Assembly (NCBI GenBank): GCA_030374805.1
Contig: JARGSG010000006.1
Location: 682,001 to 746,000, forward strand
DNA length: 64,000 nt
From: Gracilaria gracilis
Lineage: Eukaryota; Rhodophyta; Florideophyceae; Gracilariales; Gracilariaceae
Direction: 5' to 3'
Below, piece by piece: positions 53,020 to 64,000 of the stretch. How positions within the stretch are numbered: position 1 is the first letter of the stretch; every line of letters starts with the position of its first letter. The translations under genes were made by a program, and so were the position numbers. Under the pieces are notes generated by a model. The model was not told the DNA's origin and ran no database searches. It was given only the letters and a program-made list of their open reading frames with translations.

Positions 53020-55910
53020 ATGGCGCCTCTGAACCATAAAAGGGGGCGAGAGTCAGCGCGATCGAAGAAGAACAGCGAGGGGTCATTTGGTGGTTATCTG
53101 GAAGACGAATATTTCAAGTCATCTAGACGCGAAGTACCCTTATCGTTTCCAAGGTCCGGAGGATCCCCCGAGTAAGCTCACCGAATTGTTTTCGGCTGGG
53201 TTGTATGCCTGGGATACGTCGATGATGGCCTCAATTGAGATTCCGCAGAGTCCCACTTCACACCCCACTCCGCACCCTGGGGCCGGGAAGTCGTCCACCT
53301 CTCAGCCTGAGATTGCAGATGTTGAGGAGGTCAAAGAATCGGCTGAGAATTGCTCTAAAACCGCCAAACTCCAGCCTCCACCAACGAGAGGAGGAGGACA
53401 AGAAGGTTCTAAAGGGATGAAGAAACTAGTGGGAGCAATTGAGAGGGTTAACATCGTGGATGACTCCGATGACGATGTTGTGGAGGTTATTGGGACTACT
53501 AAGGCTTCCCTGGGTGGACTGAGGGGGATTTGTTCGATGAAGGAGATAGAGTTCCGTCGGATGAGGTGGACAGCACACTGCCGCTAACGAAGATATCCCT
53601 CGCCGACTATGTTCAGCAGCGATTGACGACGGATATCGAGATGATTTAAATCCCGAAGAAGACGGTTCGCAGTGTGAACCTGGCGCACAAAGAGGCCACG
53701 AAGATGAAGTGCCGCAACTTTGGTTGGCTTTCCTCCGCCGGTTCGATTTCCGTTACACTTGTAGGCGAATTGGATGCGAGTGACATCGTTGATGGGAGAC
53801 TTGTGCTGCCTGTAACACTTATAGACAGATATCACCCATTTCTTGTGTTACAAGACCTGCTTGAGGAAGGAGGGAAGTGGGAGGATATAGTGAAGTCTCT
53901 GGATGTTTTGTTATGGAGGAGGAAGGATGGTAATCCGATGGTCATGAATGAAGTGCTAGGACTTGGCAATCTCCTGAATGAGATGAGCTCCAATGTTCTG
54001 AAGATGTCCTTCGCCGACGAACTTCACAGCACGGTGTCCTTCGTTGAAAACATCATTGACGAAGAGGGAGTAGATGTAAGGAAGGTGACGCCGAAACAGA
54101 TAGCGGGCGCGTTGAAAAGGAGTGGGGATTATCGGGGACTATAGTATGCGTCACTTGAATCGCTATGCGGCACTGGCTCTGAAGTTTGTGCAAAGCGAGC
54201 GGCTCTTCCAATTCTTTGAGAAGGTTTGTGAGAAGGGGCCGCCCCTGACACTCACACCTGTGTCCAGTGACCTCCTTATGGGACTCGCAGATGGGAAATT
54301 CCGTTTTGTCGTCCGTTGCTTGCAATGTCATGTGCGACTTAGAATGTTCTCTGCAGGGAGGACGGGCCGTTTTGAGGATATAAGGAAGCACTTCTTTCAG
54401 TGTGCAATTGGTATGTTTAAAATTTGCGACATGACTGCCAAGAAGAAGAAGATGACAGTCGAGGAAGTGATGCAGACGGTTCTCAAGATTGGAGGAAAGG
54501 GGGTATCTGTCTTGGCATATGTCGGGAAGCAAACAGCCAAAATGGAGCTCGTGGGAGCAAAGCGTTTGTGGGACGGGATGGTGTCTAGAAGGTTGAAGAC
54601 TGCAGGTACCAAGCTAAAACAATACTTTAAAGTATCGCTGCAAAGTTCAGAGGAGGAGGAGGTTGTGGAGAAGGTTATTGAAGAGGTTGTGGAACCGGCG
54701 GGGACGGCCAGGGCTCCGTCATCTCAGGTGGAGAACAATCCCATGGTGGTAAAAAGCCCTGAACCGGAACCACCGGTGTTAAGACGCAGCAAAAGACGTA
54801 AGGTGGTTCCGGGTCGCTTGAGAGAAGAGGAGGTTGGACGGGTTGTGGGGAAGAAGAGGAAAACGAGGAAGAAAATTTTTGTGGTGCTTACTGACGACGA
54901 GGATGAAGATGATGTGCAACCTGCCCCGAAGCGAAGAAAGAAGGGTACGGTGAACACATCTTCTCTGGAAATACCTTTGGAGGTTGTTAACCTGTTCAGG
55001 AAAATGACGAGGACTGCATTGAAGAAGTTCTTTAAGGAGCAGAAAATCAATGTGATGTCGTCCAGTGAGGGTGAGGAGGAGAGTGATAGTGGTGAGAAGG
55101 ATAGTGGATTTGTTGGGGACGAACCGGGGGGGAAGGTGAAAAAGGAATGCGTAGCTTTGAGGATAACAATCCGGATGTTCTCCCGAAGAGGATAACGACA
55201 GCTGGGGAGTACACCGGGGATCGGATATGCCGTGGACGAATATGGTGAGTTCACTGCCGAGTGAGAGGCCGGGAGGGACGAATGCTGGGAAACACCAGCA
55301 CCCGTGGATGGATATGCTTCATTTACGAAAGCAGCATAGGTCGGGGTGTTTAATGGTGGAGGATTTGAGGGCGGTGCATCACGCGGTGTACTGGCATGCA
55401 GCCCGGAATGTGCACAAGGAACTGGGTACTACGAAGGAACCAGTTCTTGGGGTGAAGCTCCCGTTGAAGGGAAAGCCGAAAGGGGAGGAGGAGGCGCTTT
55501 GGATGGCGGCGATGGAGAGGGATGACCTCGCGCGGGAGTATTTCGCCACGAAGAGAATGGAGTTGATGGAGAGGGGATTCTGTGTGCTGGAAGAATTTGG
55601 AAGTGACGAAGGCATGTCAAATGAGGCGAAAAAGAGGGGGGTGGTGTTAGATGAAGATGTAACAGAGAGTATGTTGGAGTTCTTTCACAAGGATTTCTTG
55701 GAACAGCTGGACCTCAAGTTCGAAGAGAACCGCAAGAGATGGAACCCTATCTTCAATGCGGGGGATGGTAAGGACGCGGGGGATACGATGCAGGACATTG
55801 GGCGATACATTACCACGAAGAAGAGGATTGTGGATTACTATGGAGCAATGGCAATCCGATGTCGGCACAATGAAGTTTCTCATAATGGAGCTCTATCCAT
55901 TGAGCCCTGA
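53020..55910 (+). pseudogene. C2HC-zinc, acidic/basic nuclear protein of the transposon cluster, frameshifted
   Basis: It starts at the ATG at 53020 (APLNHKRGRESARSKKNSEG) and moves through frames near 53160 (C-run), before 53674, near 54130 and near 55200, with an in-frame TAA at 53647-53649. The second quarter looks globular (WLSSAGSISVTLVGELDASD, ISLADYVQQRL). At about 54325-54415 is CLQCHVRLRMF...RKHFFQC, a C-x2-C...H-x4-C zinc module of BED-like style. Then come alternating basic and acidic stretches (LRRSKRRKVVPG, TDDEDEDDVQPAPKRRKKG), typical nuclear signals. The C-terminal frame from 55227 has HPWMDMLHLRKQHRSGCLMV and VYWHAARNVHKELG. Function unknown; it could be a DNA-binding partner of the divergent methyltransferase-like gene. 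Confidence 0.45.
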
Positions 55911-55959
55911 CGTGTCAGACTATGAATATGGACTCCGTTTCGGGTGAAATTGGAAATAT

Positions 55960-56833
55960 TGTTGGGACGTACCTTGTTAGGTGAATCGGGGATAGAACCT
56001 ATGAAATAGGTGTATAGTAGGGCCTTGTGGCATATTTGTCCAAATATTTGGCGTCACACCCGCTGGGTAGATACCTTGGCACCCTGACACTGGGTTGTCT
56101 ACGTGTAGAGCCCTCGTGGGAGTGTGCAGCCCTAGATACAGTAGATAGTATATATGCTCGGGCGATCTCGCCCTGGAGCCACTAAGTAAAACTCACCTGA
56201 GTCGTATCTTCTTCTTGAAGTACGTGGTCTTCATCCCGAAGGCTGGGCTATGGTTGCTACTGCCTACGTAGTTTCACGACTTTTCCAAGGAGAGTAACCA
56301 CGACTGGTCTCGGTACAATCACCCCTCAGGGTCCCTAAGGAAGTTCTTTACTACGAGTTTCTGGCTCGTTTCACTGATTACCCCAGTATCAGGTTGTATT
56401 TGTTGTCGTTCACCGAGGTACCGGATCTTTGTTTAGTTCATCGTTTTCCTGGTGCAGGTTTCGCTTCCGCCCCTGTACAGAGTTATATTTGGACACTCGT
56501 GTGTGTGTCTCGTTCCGCTATCGGCCCTGTTTCCGCCGTTGGCACGGGCCGTAGCTTCGCTCGTGTGGTTCTCCGTAGGAGCATTACACCGTCTTACGGC
56601 ACCGTTCGCTCCACTTCTTGACTCGTTCTCCCTTGATCCGTCGTCTGTTATTTCTCTCTAGGCCCACGCTCTTCTTTACCTCTGCAGGTTATTCCAGCAC
56701 CGTCTCCGGTTTACACCCGGCTGCCACGCGGCACGCGCACGGGCAGAGGGCTCTACTTCTCAGTTCGCCCTTTCGTGGGAGCAGGACTCGGACACCCTGG
56801 TGGACACGTACCCTCTGTGGGGTATGGTCTACA
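55960..56833 (+). repeat. 5' LTR of the third gypsy element (about 874 bp)
   Basis: It starts TGTTGGGACG and ends GGTCTACA, three bases before the primer-binding site. The start is chosen from the TG and the end of host-like sequence; without the 3' copy it is approximate. TATATAT at 56149-56155 is a candidate promoter. Confidence 0.6.
56149..56155 (+). promoter_or_regulatory. LTR TATA box
   Basis: TATATAT within TAGTATATATGC, about 190 bp into the LTR. Confidence 0.4.
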
Positions 56834-56836
56834 TTC

Positions 56837-56850
56837 TGGTCTCCCGACTT
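56837..56850 (+). other. Primer-binding site TGGTCTCCCGACTT
   Basis: Identical to the word after the left LTR of the 20674-31719 element. Confidence 0.7.
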
Positions 56851-56926
56851 AGAAGAGTCTAGTGGACTAGAGCCTGAAAAGGAAGTTTATTTGAAGTAGT
56901 ACTCACAGGAGTTCGAAATTAGAAGT

Positions 56927-58882
56927 TTGTTGCTGTTTTTGAGTACGTCCAAGGCCTGTTCTGTCGGTTCTGGTCTACCGCCGCAAGAGCGGTCAGTTCT
57001 TGAACCGCTACCGGTGACGGAGAAGAAATCAGGGAGCCGGAAACAACCGTCGAAGACGTCTGATGCCCCAGTGGCCGGGCCCCCTTCCGTTCCTCTGGAA
57101 GGACCCTTATCCGCTGCTGCGGCAAGTGACGCAGTATTATCCGAATTGGATACTCAAGTTGGCATGCTTGAGGCCCAGAGCGCGGTGAGAGCTAGCTCTC
57201 AAGCCGCACTCAAAAAGGAGGTCGAATCGCTTCGCGAGGAAGTGAAAGACGCTCAAATGAGAGATGCTTCGGGAGAAATCCAGCTCCTGAGACAGGACAT
57301 GATCTCAATTCTGGAGTGCTTTGGTTCCCCACAGGGTTCCGTAGATGCCTATTATTGGACAGTGGAAGAGTTCCGTGCCACAACGGATCGAATTCACGCC
57401 CGTATAGGTACCCTCGAAGCCATTATTAGAATGGATGGAGAGGCAGAAGTCCCCCCACGAAAGAAGTCTGTTTCGAAAGATTTCGTCCATCACTTTGATA
57501 AGAAGAGCCATCGCAAGTCGTCAAAAGAGTTTCGCCACCACGTGGATTCGTCTGACTTTGACTCTGACTCTGACAGCTCGGACAGCTCGTCATCGTCGTC
57601 ATCGTCCGCTGCCTCGGAAGGTAGTCGTCGTCGACACTCTCGATCGTCCCGTTCAAGGGCCACGTTTACCTCTCAAGGTGCAATTCGTACCCGGGGGAAG
57701 GGAGCTAAGTGTCCTGGTCTTAAGAAGTTGAAGCCTACGAATCCGCTTTATCGGAAGTTGTTATCGTACCATTATTATCGGTTACAGAAGTCCGAAGGGA
57801 AGAGAACCTCTAGAAGTACCGAAAAGGTGAGGGCGCACATCCGTAAGCTCAGCCTGACGCTCAAGAATCGCGATTTTACAGGAGAAGACCCCATCCGGGT
57901 GCTGGATTTTCTCTCTAGGTTCGTTCATGAAGGCGATATTCTTGGAATGACGGAGGGATAGGCGTACGTTGCCCTCCCCTACTACCTGAAAGGTCAGGCT
58001 GAAGACCAGTTTAATTCCATCCTTGGATCGTCAGGAGCCTCGGAAGGCGGCGTTACTTGTCGGCCCGAAGCGGTTCATTACCTCTTAAGGTCATACGCTA
58101 CTGGTCATGCTATTCAGCAGGCTACGTCGGCCCTTAGGAAATTGAACCAACGTCCGGAAGAAACGAAAACGGCTTATTCAACGCCCCTGAATAAGGCTTT
58201 CCACCGCTGTGGTGATGTCCATCCTTCACAGGAGAGATGTGCAATGTTTGTCGATGGGTTAAATCCTGCGATTCGGGCACTTGTAGCCCGGTATCGGGAG
58301 GAGAATCGGAAGATAACCTATTTGGAATTGGTACAGCACGCCCAGGCTGAAGGGGATACGCTCCGAGCTCCGCTTCCCTCCAAGTCGAAGCCTCGTAAGG
58401 TACTGTTTGCCAATAGTTCTGACTCTCCTCTGGCCCTTTCATATGGGAATGAAGCCAGTATGGACATGGATAATGTGCACCTCAAAGCTAGTAATCCGAG
58501 TTCTATTGGCACTTCAATTCCCACCTCGGAATTGCCGTTAACCACGGTGCCGTCTACGGAGTGCGATCCGGCCCTGTATGCTCAGGACCGCCGAGTTCCG
58601 GCAGCACCGATATCCTATGGAGGTCGCATGATGAGGACAACTCGCCCAGGATGGAGGGATAGCACCCAGCAGGGTCGTGTTATAGCGCGTTCCACCGATG
58701 GTTCAATCGCAGTGATCTGCTACGAATGCTATGAGTTTGGTCATATTTCACCGCAGTGCACGGTCCCGGTAAGAGATACGTTGAAAATAGTCACTCATTT
58801 CGAGTCTCTGATGCCCGAAGAACAGGCACGGGTCCCCAGAATATCCTATGAAGGCGCTAAGCATTCTTTGGCCCTTCAGTGA
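56927..58882 (+). pseudogene. gag: Gag of the third gypsy element, one in-frame TAG
   Basis: One frame from about 56927 to 58882 is broken only by TAG at 57959-57961 (GMTEG-stop-AYVALPYYLKG). The first part has a coiled-coil stretch (LKKEVESLREEVKDAQMRDA) and a Ser/Asp-rich region. The capsid-like part has FTGEDPIRVLDFLSRF before the stop and NQRPEETKTAYSTPLNKAFH after it. A canonical CCHC zinc knuckle, CYECYEFGHISPQC, is at 58718-58759. The nonsense codon would give a truncated Gag without the knuckle unless suppressed. The matching point in the nested element reads LTEGAALWCF, so TAG replaces a sense codon. Confidence 0.8.
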
Positions 58883-58926
58883 GCTCCTGGAACCATGCAT
58901 GGTAACCCTGCCTTCGCGCAGAATAA

Positions 58927-60108
58927 CCTTCAGGCTCAGCGTCGCGAACCGGTAGACGGGAATCAGGTAGGTCCCGCGGAGGGAAATCGTCCGCATCAGG
59001 CGGTTCCGGCTCCGAAAAACTAAGTATGGGAGTCTCCCCGACGGTAGGGGCGTCTTCCAAGTCGAAGCAGAAGACACCCGAGGCGCCTTTGCTTCGCTCC
59101 CCGACTGTTACGATCCTATCAAGGAAAATGGCAGCCACCGACGTGGATTCGGAACACTTTTGTGTTCTTTGTCGACCGTGGATACGGGCCCGTAATTCCC
59201 GTCTTCCGGATAGAATCCTGGTCATGGCCAAGCGGAACTATAAAGTTTACGTCGATCTCGGCCTTTCAGAACATTTTATGGTTCGTCAGTTGTCGGTCCT
59301 AGACACAGGCGCTGCTCCTAACCTTATTCACAGGAAACTGATACCGCCTGCTCTTCAGTTCGTTACGGTCCATCAATGGATATTTCGGATGCCAACAACA
59401 ATCGATTAGTACGGCTGGTTACATTTCGCTCCTGGTAAGATTAGGAAGGCACCTCTTGAAGGTAGATTTCGTCGTTTGCGATTCGCTAGCCGCACCAGTT
59501 ATACTGGGTTGTGATTTCTGTGACAGGTTTGTGGAAAATATCCGTCCTCGGAAGCGTACCGTGGAAATGGAAGACGGTTCAATAATTCCGATTGTCCAGA
59601 GATCTCTGCGAGCCGCTACGCGGAAACACGTACCGCTTCCGGTTGCACATCAGCCTACCAAAGGCACAGTGGCATCAACGAAGTCGCACGTGCTCAAATC
59701 GGTGCACCTTCCGCCAGAGTCCTAGGTGTGGGTCGAAGTCGTCACCAAACAGTTTGGTCTACACACAGTGCAGCCGTATCCGGCACTATATGAAGAGCGC
59801 CAGATCGCTTTGGCTAATGGAATTGTAACGATTCAACCGGATGAAGCCTTTAAGGTCCTCGTCGCCAATCTTGGCAAAACCAAACAATGGTTAACAAAGA
59901 ACCAAGTAATTGGCACGGTACTACCGCATCCCGCTGCAGTGATACCCACGAAAATTCCGATTGGAACCGTGCTCGGTGTATCTGACCCTAAGGAGGGAGG
60001 GAGGCCACCGAATTCGCCGAATTACGGAATGAGTCACTTGAAGCTGATACGAATGATACCCAGAAGAACCCGGGTTCAGACACCTCAGCACCTTTTGAGG
60101 TTAAACCG
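58927..60108 (+). pseudogene. Retropepsin and linker of the third gypsy element
   Basis: It lies in the -1 frame relative to gag but after two stops (58903 and 58921), so the gag-pol join is broken here. LSVLDTGAAPNLI near 59300 keeps the catalytic D-T-G-A. After TAG at 59407 the frame shifts; APVILGCDFCDRFV (about 59490) is the second protease half, and a TAG at 59723 splits the linker (then VEVVTKQFGLHTVQPYPALY). The active site is intact but the polypeptide is interrupted. Confidence 0.65.
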
Positions 60109-61689
60109 TTGCCACTTGGCACTGAAGAGACGAACCCTGTTGAGGAGTTAATGAAGCTCAATTTGGAGCACGTACCGGAGTCCCATCGGGAGAAGCTACG
60201 CGATATGCTTTGCGAGTTTACGCCCATATGGGATGGTACTCTCGGAACAATTGGAGTGACAGAGCATTGCATAGATGTAATTCCGAACACTCGGCCCATT
60301 GCGCCACACCCTTACAGGGCAGGACCGAAGGCCCGAGAAGAGGAAAAATCTCAAGTCGAGAAGATGCTCCGAGCCGGCGTTATTGAGCCCGCTCAATCCT
60401 CTTGGGCTTCACCAGTTGTTTTGGCGCCGAAGCCAGATAGATCATGGAGATTTTGTATCGACTACCGAAAGATAAATGCGGTTACAGTGAAAGATGCATA
60501 CCCGATTCCCCGTGTGGACGAATATATCGATTCTCTATGGAGCGCAAAAGTGTTTACCACTCTAGATGCCAATTGAGGATACTGGCAAGTGCCCATGAGG
60601 GAAGAAGATAATGATAAGACGGCCTTCGTGTGCCATTAAGGCCTGTACCGTTTTCGGAGAATGCCCTTTGGGTTAACGAACGCCCCCGCAACTTTTCAGC
60701 GAGTGGTTGATATTCTCCTGGCTAGGTTCAAGTAGACCACCTGTTTGGTATACTTGGACGACGTCGTCGTCTTTTCCAATAACTTGGAGGACCATCTCAC
60801 CCATGTACGGGAAGTTATGACCGTTTTACGGGACGCAGGGATTACCTTGAAGCTTAAGAAGTGCGAGTTTTTCACCGAATCGGTTAAGTACCTTGGGCAT
60901 ATTATTCGCCCAGGAAAGCTCTCAATTGACGAGGTGCGGGTAAAATCCTTGAAAGAGGCGAACCACTCAACAACTCAAACTGAGCTTCGATCCTTCTTAG
61001 GTCTGTGTAACGTTTACCGTCGTTTCGTGCCGAACTTTTCAGATATCGATTCGCCGTTGAACAAACTCCTGATGAAAGGAAGACCAGTGGAATTGGAACC
61101 CTTTGGCGATGCGGAAGCCTCCGCATTTGCAGCACTAATTGAAGCTGTAACGTCGCCACCAGTCTTGGCCCTGCCGAAACCCGGCTTACCCTACGAGGTT
61201 GACACTGATGCGAGTGCGAACCAAGTTGGTTGTGCGTTGTTACAGGTAAAAGAGTCTGGCAAACGACACCCTATCTGGTATTGGTCGAGATCACTGAATG
61301 TGCACGAACGGAATTACTTCGTCTCGGAGAAGGAATGCCTTGACGTTGTATGGGCCCTCTCCACGTTGAGACCATACTTCATGGGAACCCACTTTCGGGT
61401 ACACACGGACCATTCTTGCCTACGCTGGCTCATGGGAATTACCGAACCGTCGGGACGACTGATGAGATGGAGACTCCGACTCTCGGAATTTGACTTTGAA
61501 GTAGTGTACAAGAAAGGCTCCTTGAACTTGCCGGCAGACGCTTTATCCCGTTTGGGCACTGCAGCAGAAGCTGAACCACCGAGGACACGGAAGAGATACC
61601 ATGCTTTATGGTTGGTGACCTCGATGAGAGGAAGACAGAAATCATATCGGATGATGTGTGTGTCGATATCCTCGCCACACAGACTGTAG
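60109..61689 (+). pseudogene. pol: Reverse transcriptase-RNase H of the third gypsy element, three in-frame stops
   Basis: A single frame holds RT and RNase H from 60109 to 61689, broken by TGA 60574-60576 (after TTLDAN, where S is expected before GYW), TAA 60637-60639 (FVCH-stop-GLYRF) and TAG 60733-60735 (RFK-stop-TTCLVYLDD, where W is likely). YLDD (60751-60762), RRMPFGLTNAPATFQ, EVDTDASANQVGCALLQ and CLDVVWALSTLRP are all preserved. The LRWLMG...DFEVVYKKG connection is intact; the frame then shifts before integrase. Point nonsense rather than indels is the main damage. Confidence 0.85.
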
Positions 61690-63506
61690 AACCGGATACC
61701 GGGTCATTTGTACCGATTACGCCCGAGGAGATGATACGCGAACAGCAGATGGATCCCTTTTGTGTACAGATTAGGGCCCGTCTGAACGGTGGGTACAGGA
61801 TACCTTTCCAGGTGAATGACCAAGGCTACTTGGTGCGAACTGTTGAAACCAACCCACAAATGGTGGTACCTCACTCCTTACAGAGTCGCGTACTGCACTT
61901 GTCACACTATTTGAAGTTGGGAGCCCACCCGAGAGGAAGGAAGCTTTATCTCACCTTAAGAAGGGACTTCTATTGGCCCGAAACGGGGTTCGACTGTTAC
62001 GCAGTCCGCCGCGCCTGTCAGGCTTGTGCCAAGAATGACGTCAAATTAAGAAAGTACTCGAAGGAGTTAACGTTGTTTCCCGCACGGGCACCGCTGGAGT
62101 TCGTCGCCATTGACATTCTTGGAGAATTGATTAAAGACCTCTCGAGGGAACCGGTACCTACTGGTCATCACGGACAGGTTCTCTAAATTGGTTAGAACAG
62201 TGCCGCTCAAACGGATAACAGCAGCCGCTGTGGCTCAAGCGTTTGTTACCCACTGGGTCTTTGTGTGTGGCCCACCGGTACAGTTACTTTCCGATAACGG
62301 CTCTCAATTCACCTCGAACTTCTTTCACAAGATGTGTGTAGGATCCTGGATATTAGAAATTTATTCACTACGACTTATCATCCGCAAGCAAACGGACAAG
62401 TAGAGAGATTTAATCGAACCATCCTTGGTGCTTTGAGATCCTATGTGGCAGATCATCCCAAGACGTGGGATCAGTTCACGGACGCTATCACGTATGCATA
62501 CAACACCCAGGTTCATCGGATAACAGGACTTTCACCATTTGAACTGGTACTGTCGAGGAGACCACCTCCTCTAGCCATCGAGGCGCAGCCAACTCTGGAT
62601 ACGTTCCCGTCACCGGGCTTGTACCGCGATGCGTGGAAGAAATGGCTCACCAAGCTGGTACCTGCAGCACGTGCCTCTATGGACAGGGCTCAGCTCGCCT
62701 ACAAGCGCAACTTTGATAGCCGAATTCGGAAACCGTTGCCTAACCTACAGGTAGGAGATTATGTGTTCCTTCGTAAGGAGTATTACAACCTGGAGAACGA
62801 ACGCCGCCACAAGTTATCGCCGATTGCGGATGGACCCTACAAGGTTATTTCCATGTCTGGAGACACCGTCGTGCTGGAAATTAATAACCAACACGAACGG
62901 ATATCACGCGATCGCGTCTACAGGGCACCGAGCCCACTCCAAGAATTGGTAACGCTACCGGAAACCGGAACTGGAGTACCTGCAACACAGAAAGAAACGG
63001 AATCAAACGGGGACAGCGCGAACCGCCCGTCGATTCTCCCACACCAAGCAAGGGGTTTATCGGACCTACTTGAGGTATCAGAGCTAGTCAAGGATAGCCC
63101 ATCTCGCGCTACACCTACGCACTCAACTCGAGTTCGACCCCCGGCTACGGTAATATCAGCTGCCGCATCACACCCTAAGGAGGGGGAGGACTCACGTAAT
63201 CGCGTTCAGGCTGCTCCGGCATCTGCTGGATTGGCTGACGTGCTTGAGCTCTCAAAGAGACAGGAGCCCGGATCGGGAATATCGCCGCTAACGCACACGC
63301 GGGTGGGATCCTCGGTCGAGGCGAAAGTCAATAATGAGGACGAAGTTACCCCTGCGGGGAAGACCACTGTTAGTGATGAGAACCCTCGTAGGCAAGCGTC
63401 CAAGTCGTTGGCTACTTCTACGCCTCGCTCGGAAGAGGCGCAGAAGGCAAGACGTAACGAAAAGACGGTCTCCGCCGACCCGTCAGTGGGTCAGCGCAGC
63501 GACTAG
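61608..63506 (+). pseudogene. pol: Integrase of the third gypsy element with long non-chromodomain tail
   Basis: The zinc region has HLSHYLKLGAHPRG and CQACAKN; catalytic residues are in AIDILG, LLSDNG and NGQVERFN, all present though spread over three frames (changes near 62170 and 62340). Past the core, VGDYVFLRKEYYNLENERRH is the usual integrase C-terminal fold. Beyond about 62930 a tail of about 190 residues lacks a chromodomain; instead two related units occur (RGLSDLLEVSEL...THSTRVRPPA; AGLADVLELSKR...THTRVGSSVE). Confidence 0.8.
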
Positions 63507-64000
63507 CCCAATGGGAAGTACCCACAGTAGGTGTTGTGAAGTGAAGGATCCTTGTGAATAGGGTCGTAAAGCCTGGTTCAGGGAGTGGACGCATGCAATT
63601 TGTATGAAGGAACCTTGAAAGGTGCGCTGTGTGGCTCAGAAGTTTCCGTGAGAAGCGCGCCGTCATCGGGAGATAATTTGCAGGAGTGCTGCTCGCGTGT
63701 GCAAAATTGCACGTACCGGTGGCCGGCCAAAATACTTTATTTTTTGAGTGCCAGCGGCTGGGGGTGCATGCGCATGCGCGCGCGCGGGTGCAGAGTGGCA
63801 TGCCAAATTAATTTACTTGATTTTTTGGCTTGCCACGGCGCATGGCGTTTTCGGAATCAGACGATAGTGCACATGGCCACTTGGCAGGTTTGTCGCCCAA
63901 TAGAGATGCGTTGCACTCCATAACGTGGCAGAGTGCCGAGCCAATCACATGGCGCTGCATTGTTGCAACCCGCCGCCAGGTGCAATAGGGTGGTACGTTG
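63507..64000. other. 3' flank of the third gypsy pol, no supported gene
   Basis: No ORF, LTR start or RNA gene is recognised. An alternating purine-pyrimidine run (GTGCATGCGCATGCGCGCGC, 63765-63788) is a potential Z-DNA-type or hairpin-prone site. Confidence 0.4.

Larger units (their letters stand above)
55960..64000 (+). mobile_element. Third Ty3/gypsy element (gag-pol complete in content, 3' end beyond window)
   Basis: LTR 55960-56833, primer-binding site, Gag with a CCHC knuckle, protease, RT, RNase H and integrase on the plus strand. No copy of the LTR is recognised between the pol end (63506) and 64000, so the 3' LTR lies outside or is lost. It shares primer-binding site and Gag features with the 20674-31719 element but not its chromodomain or octamer enrichment. 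Confidence 0.85.

Noticed and set aside
63507-64000. 3' LTR of the third gypsy element inside the window
   Set aside because: No stretch matches 55960-56833 beyond a few bases (TGTTG at 63529 is followed by unrelated sequence).

Overview
This is a eukaryotic window dominated by transposable elements. The few cellular genes are compact and look intronless (TATA box about 100 bp upstream, polyA signal close downstream). Ty3/gypsy elements with chromodomains, a Mutator-like element and other DNA-transposon genes fill most of the rest. This layout fits a florideophyte red alga such as Chondrus crispus; that assignment is inference from gene style and repeat content, not from a marker gene.

Region by region. 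1-8371: tandem, LTR-sharing copies of a chromodomain gypsy element on the minus strand. The window opens in the gag of one copy, then LTR, frameshifted pol, gag, LTR, and an intact but 5'-truncated pol. 8781-19.1 kb: the gene-bearing stretch, with a small secreted six-cysteine protein (-), a short-chain dehydrogenase (+), a WD40 remnant (-), a cysteine-rich/Ser-Pro-repeat protein interrupted by one TGA (+), a three-pass membrane protein (-), about 150-bp tandem repeats and a decayed relative of the cysteine-rich gene.

19.3-36.4 kb: a degraded Mutator-like DNA transposon with inverted repeats of about 215 bp. An 11-kb gypsy element (20674-31719, 5-bp duplication GACAA) sits inside one of its ORFs. 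That retroelement has lost catalytic residues in protease, RT and integrase, carries two antisense ORFs between pol and the 3' LTR, and is packed with the octamers CCGAACGG and CCGTACGG. 36.4-42.5 kb: AT-rich spacer, a GC-rich minisatellite, and a decayed transposase-like gene (-) with a piggyBac-like KGGVD segment.

42.5-55.9 kb: four decayed genes arranged + - - +: a Plavaka/CACTA-like transposase, a coiled-coil protein, a DNA-methyltransferase-like protein with a SET-like tail, and a C2HC-zinc protein. The last two are divergent and flank a perfect 32-bp-arm hairpin. They may form one mobile element carrying its own chromatin/DNA-modification enzyme; this is the most interesting candidate for an undescribed system. 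55.96-64 kb: a third gypsy family (+), with an intact protease motif, YLDD and integrase triad but several in-frame stops, running off the window end.

Most frames are broken by single-base indels in homopolymers or by nonsense codons, so most element genes here are relics. For the first tandem copy, sequence error is a serious alternative to decay.
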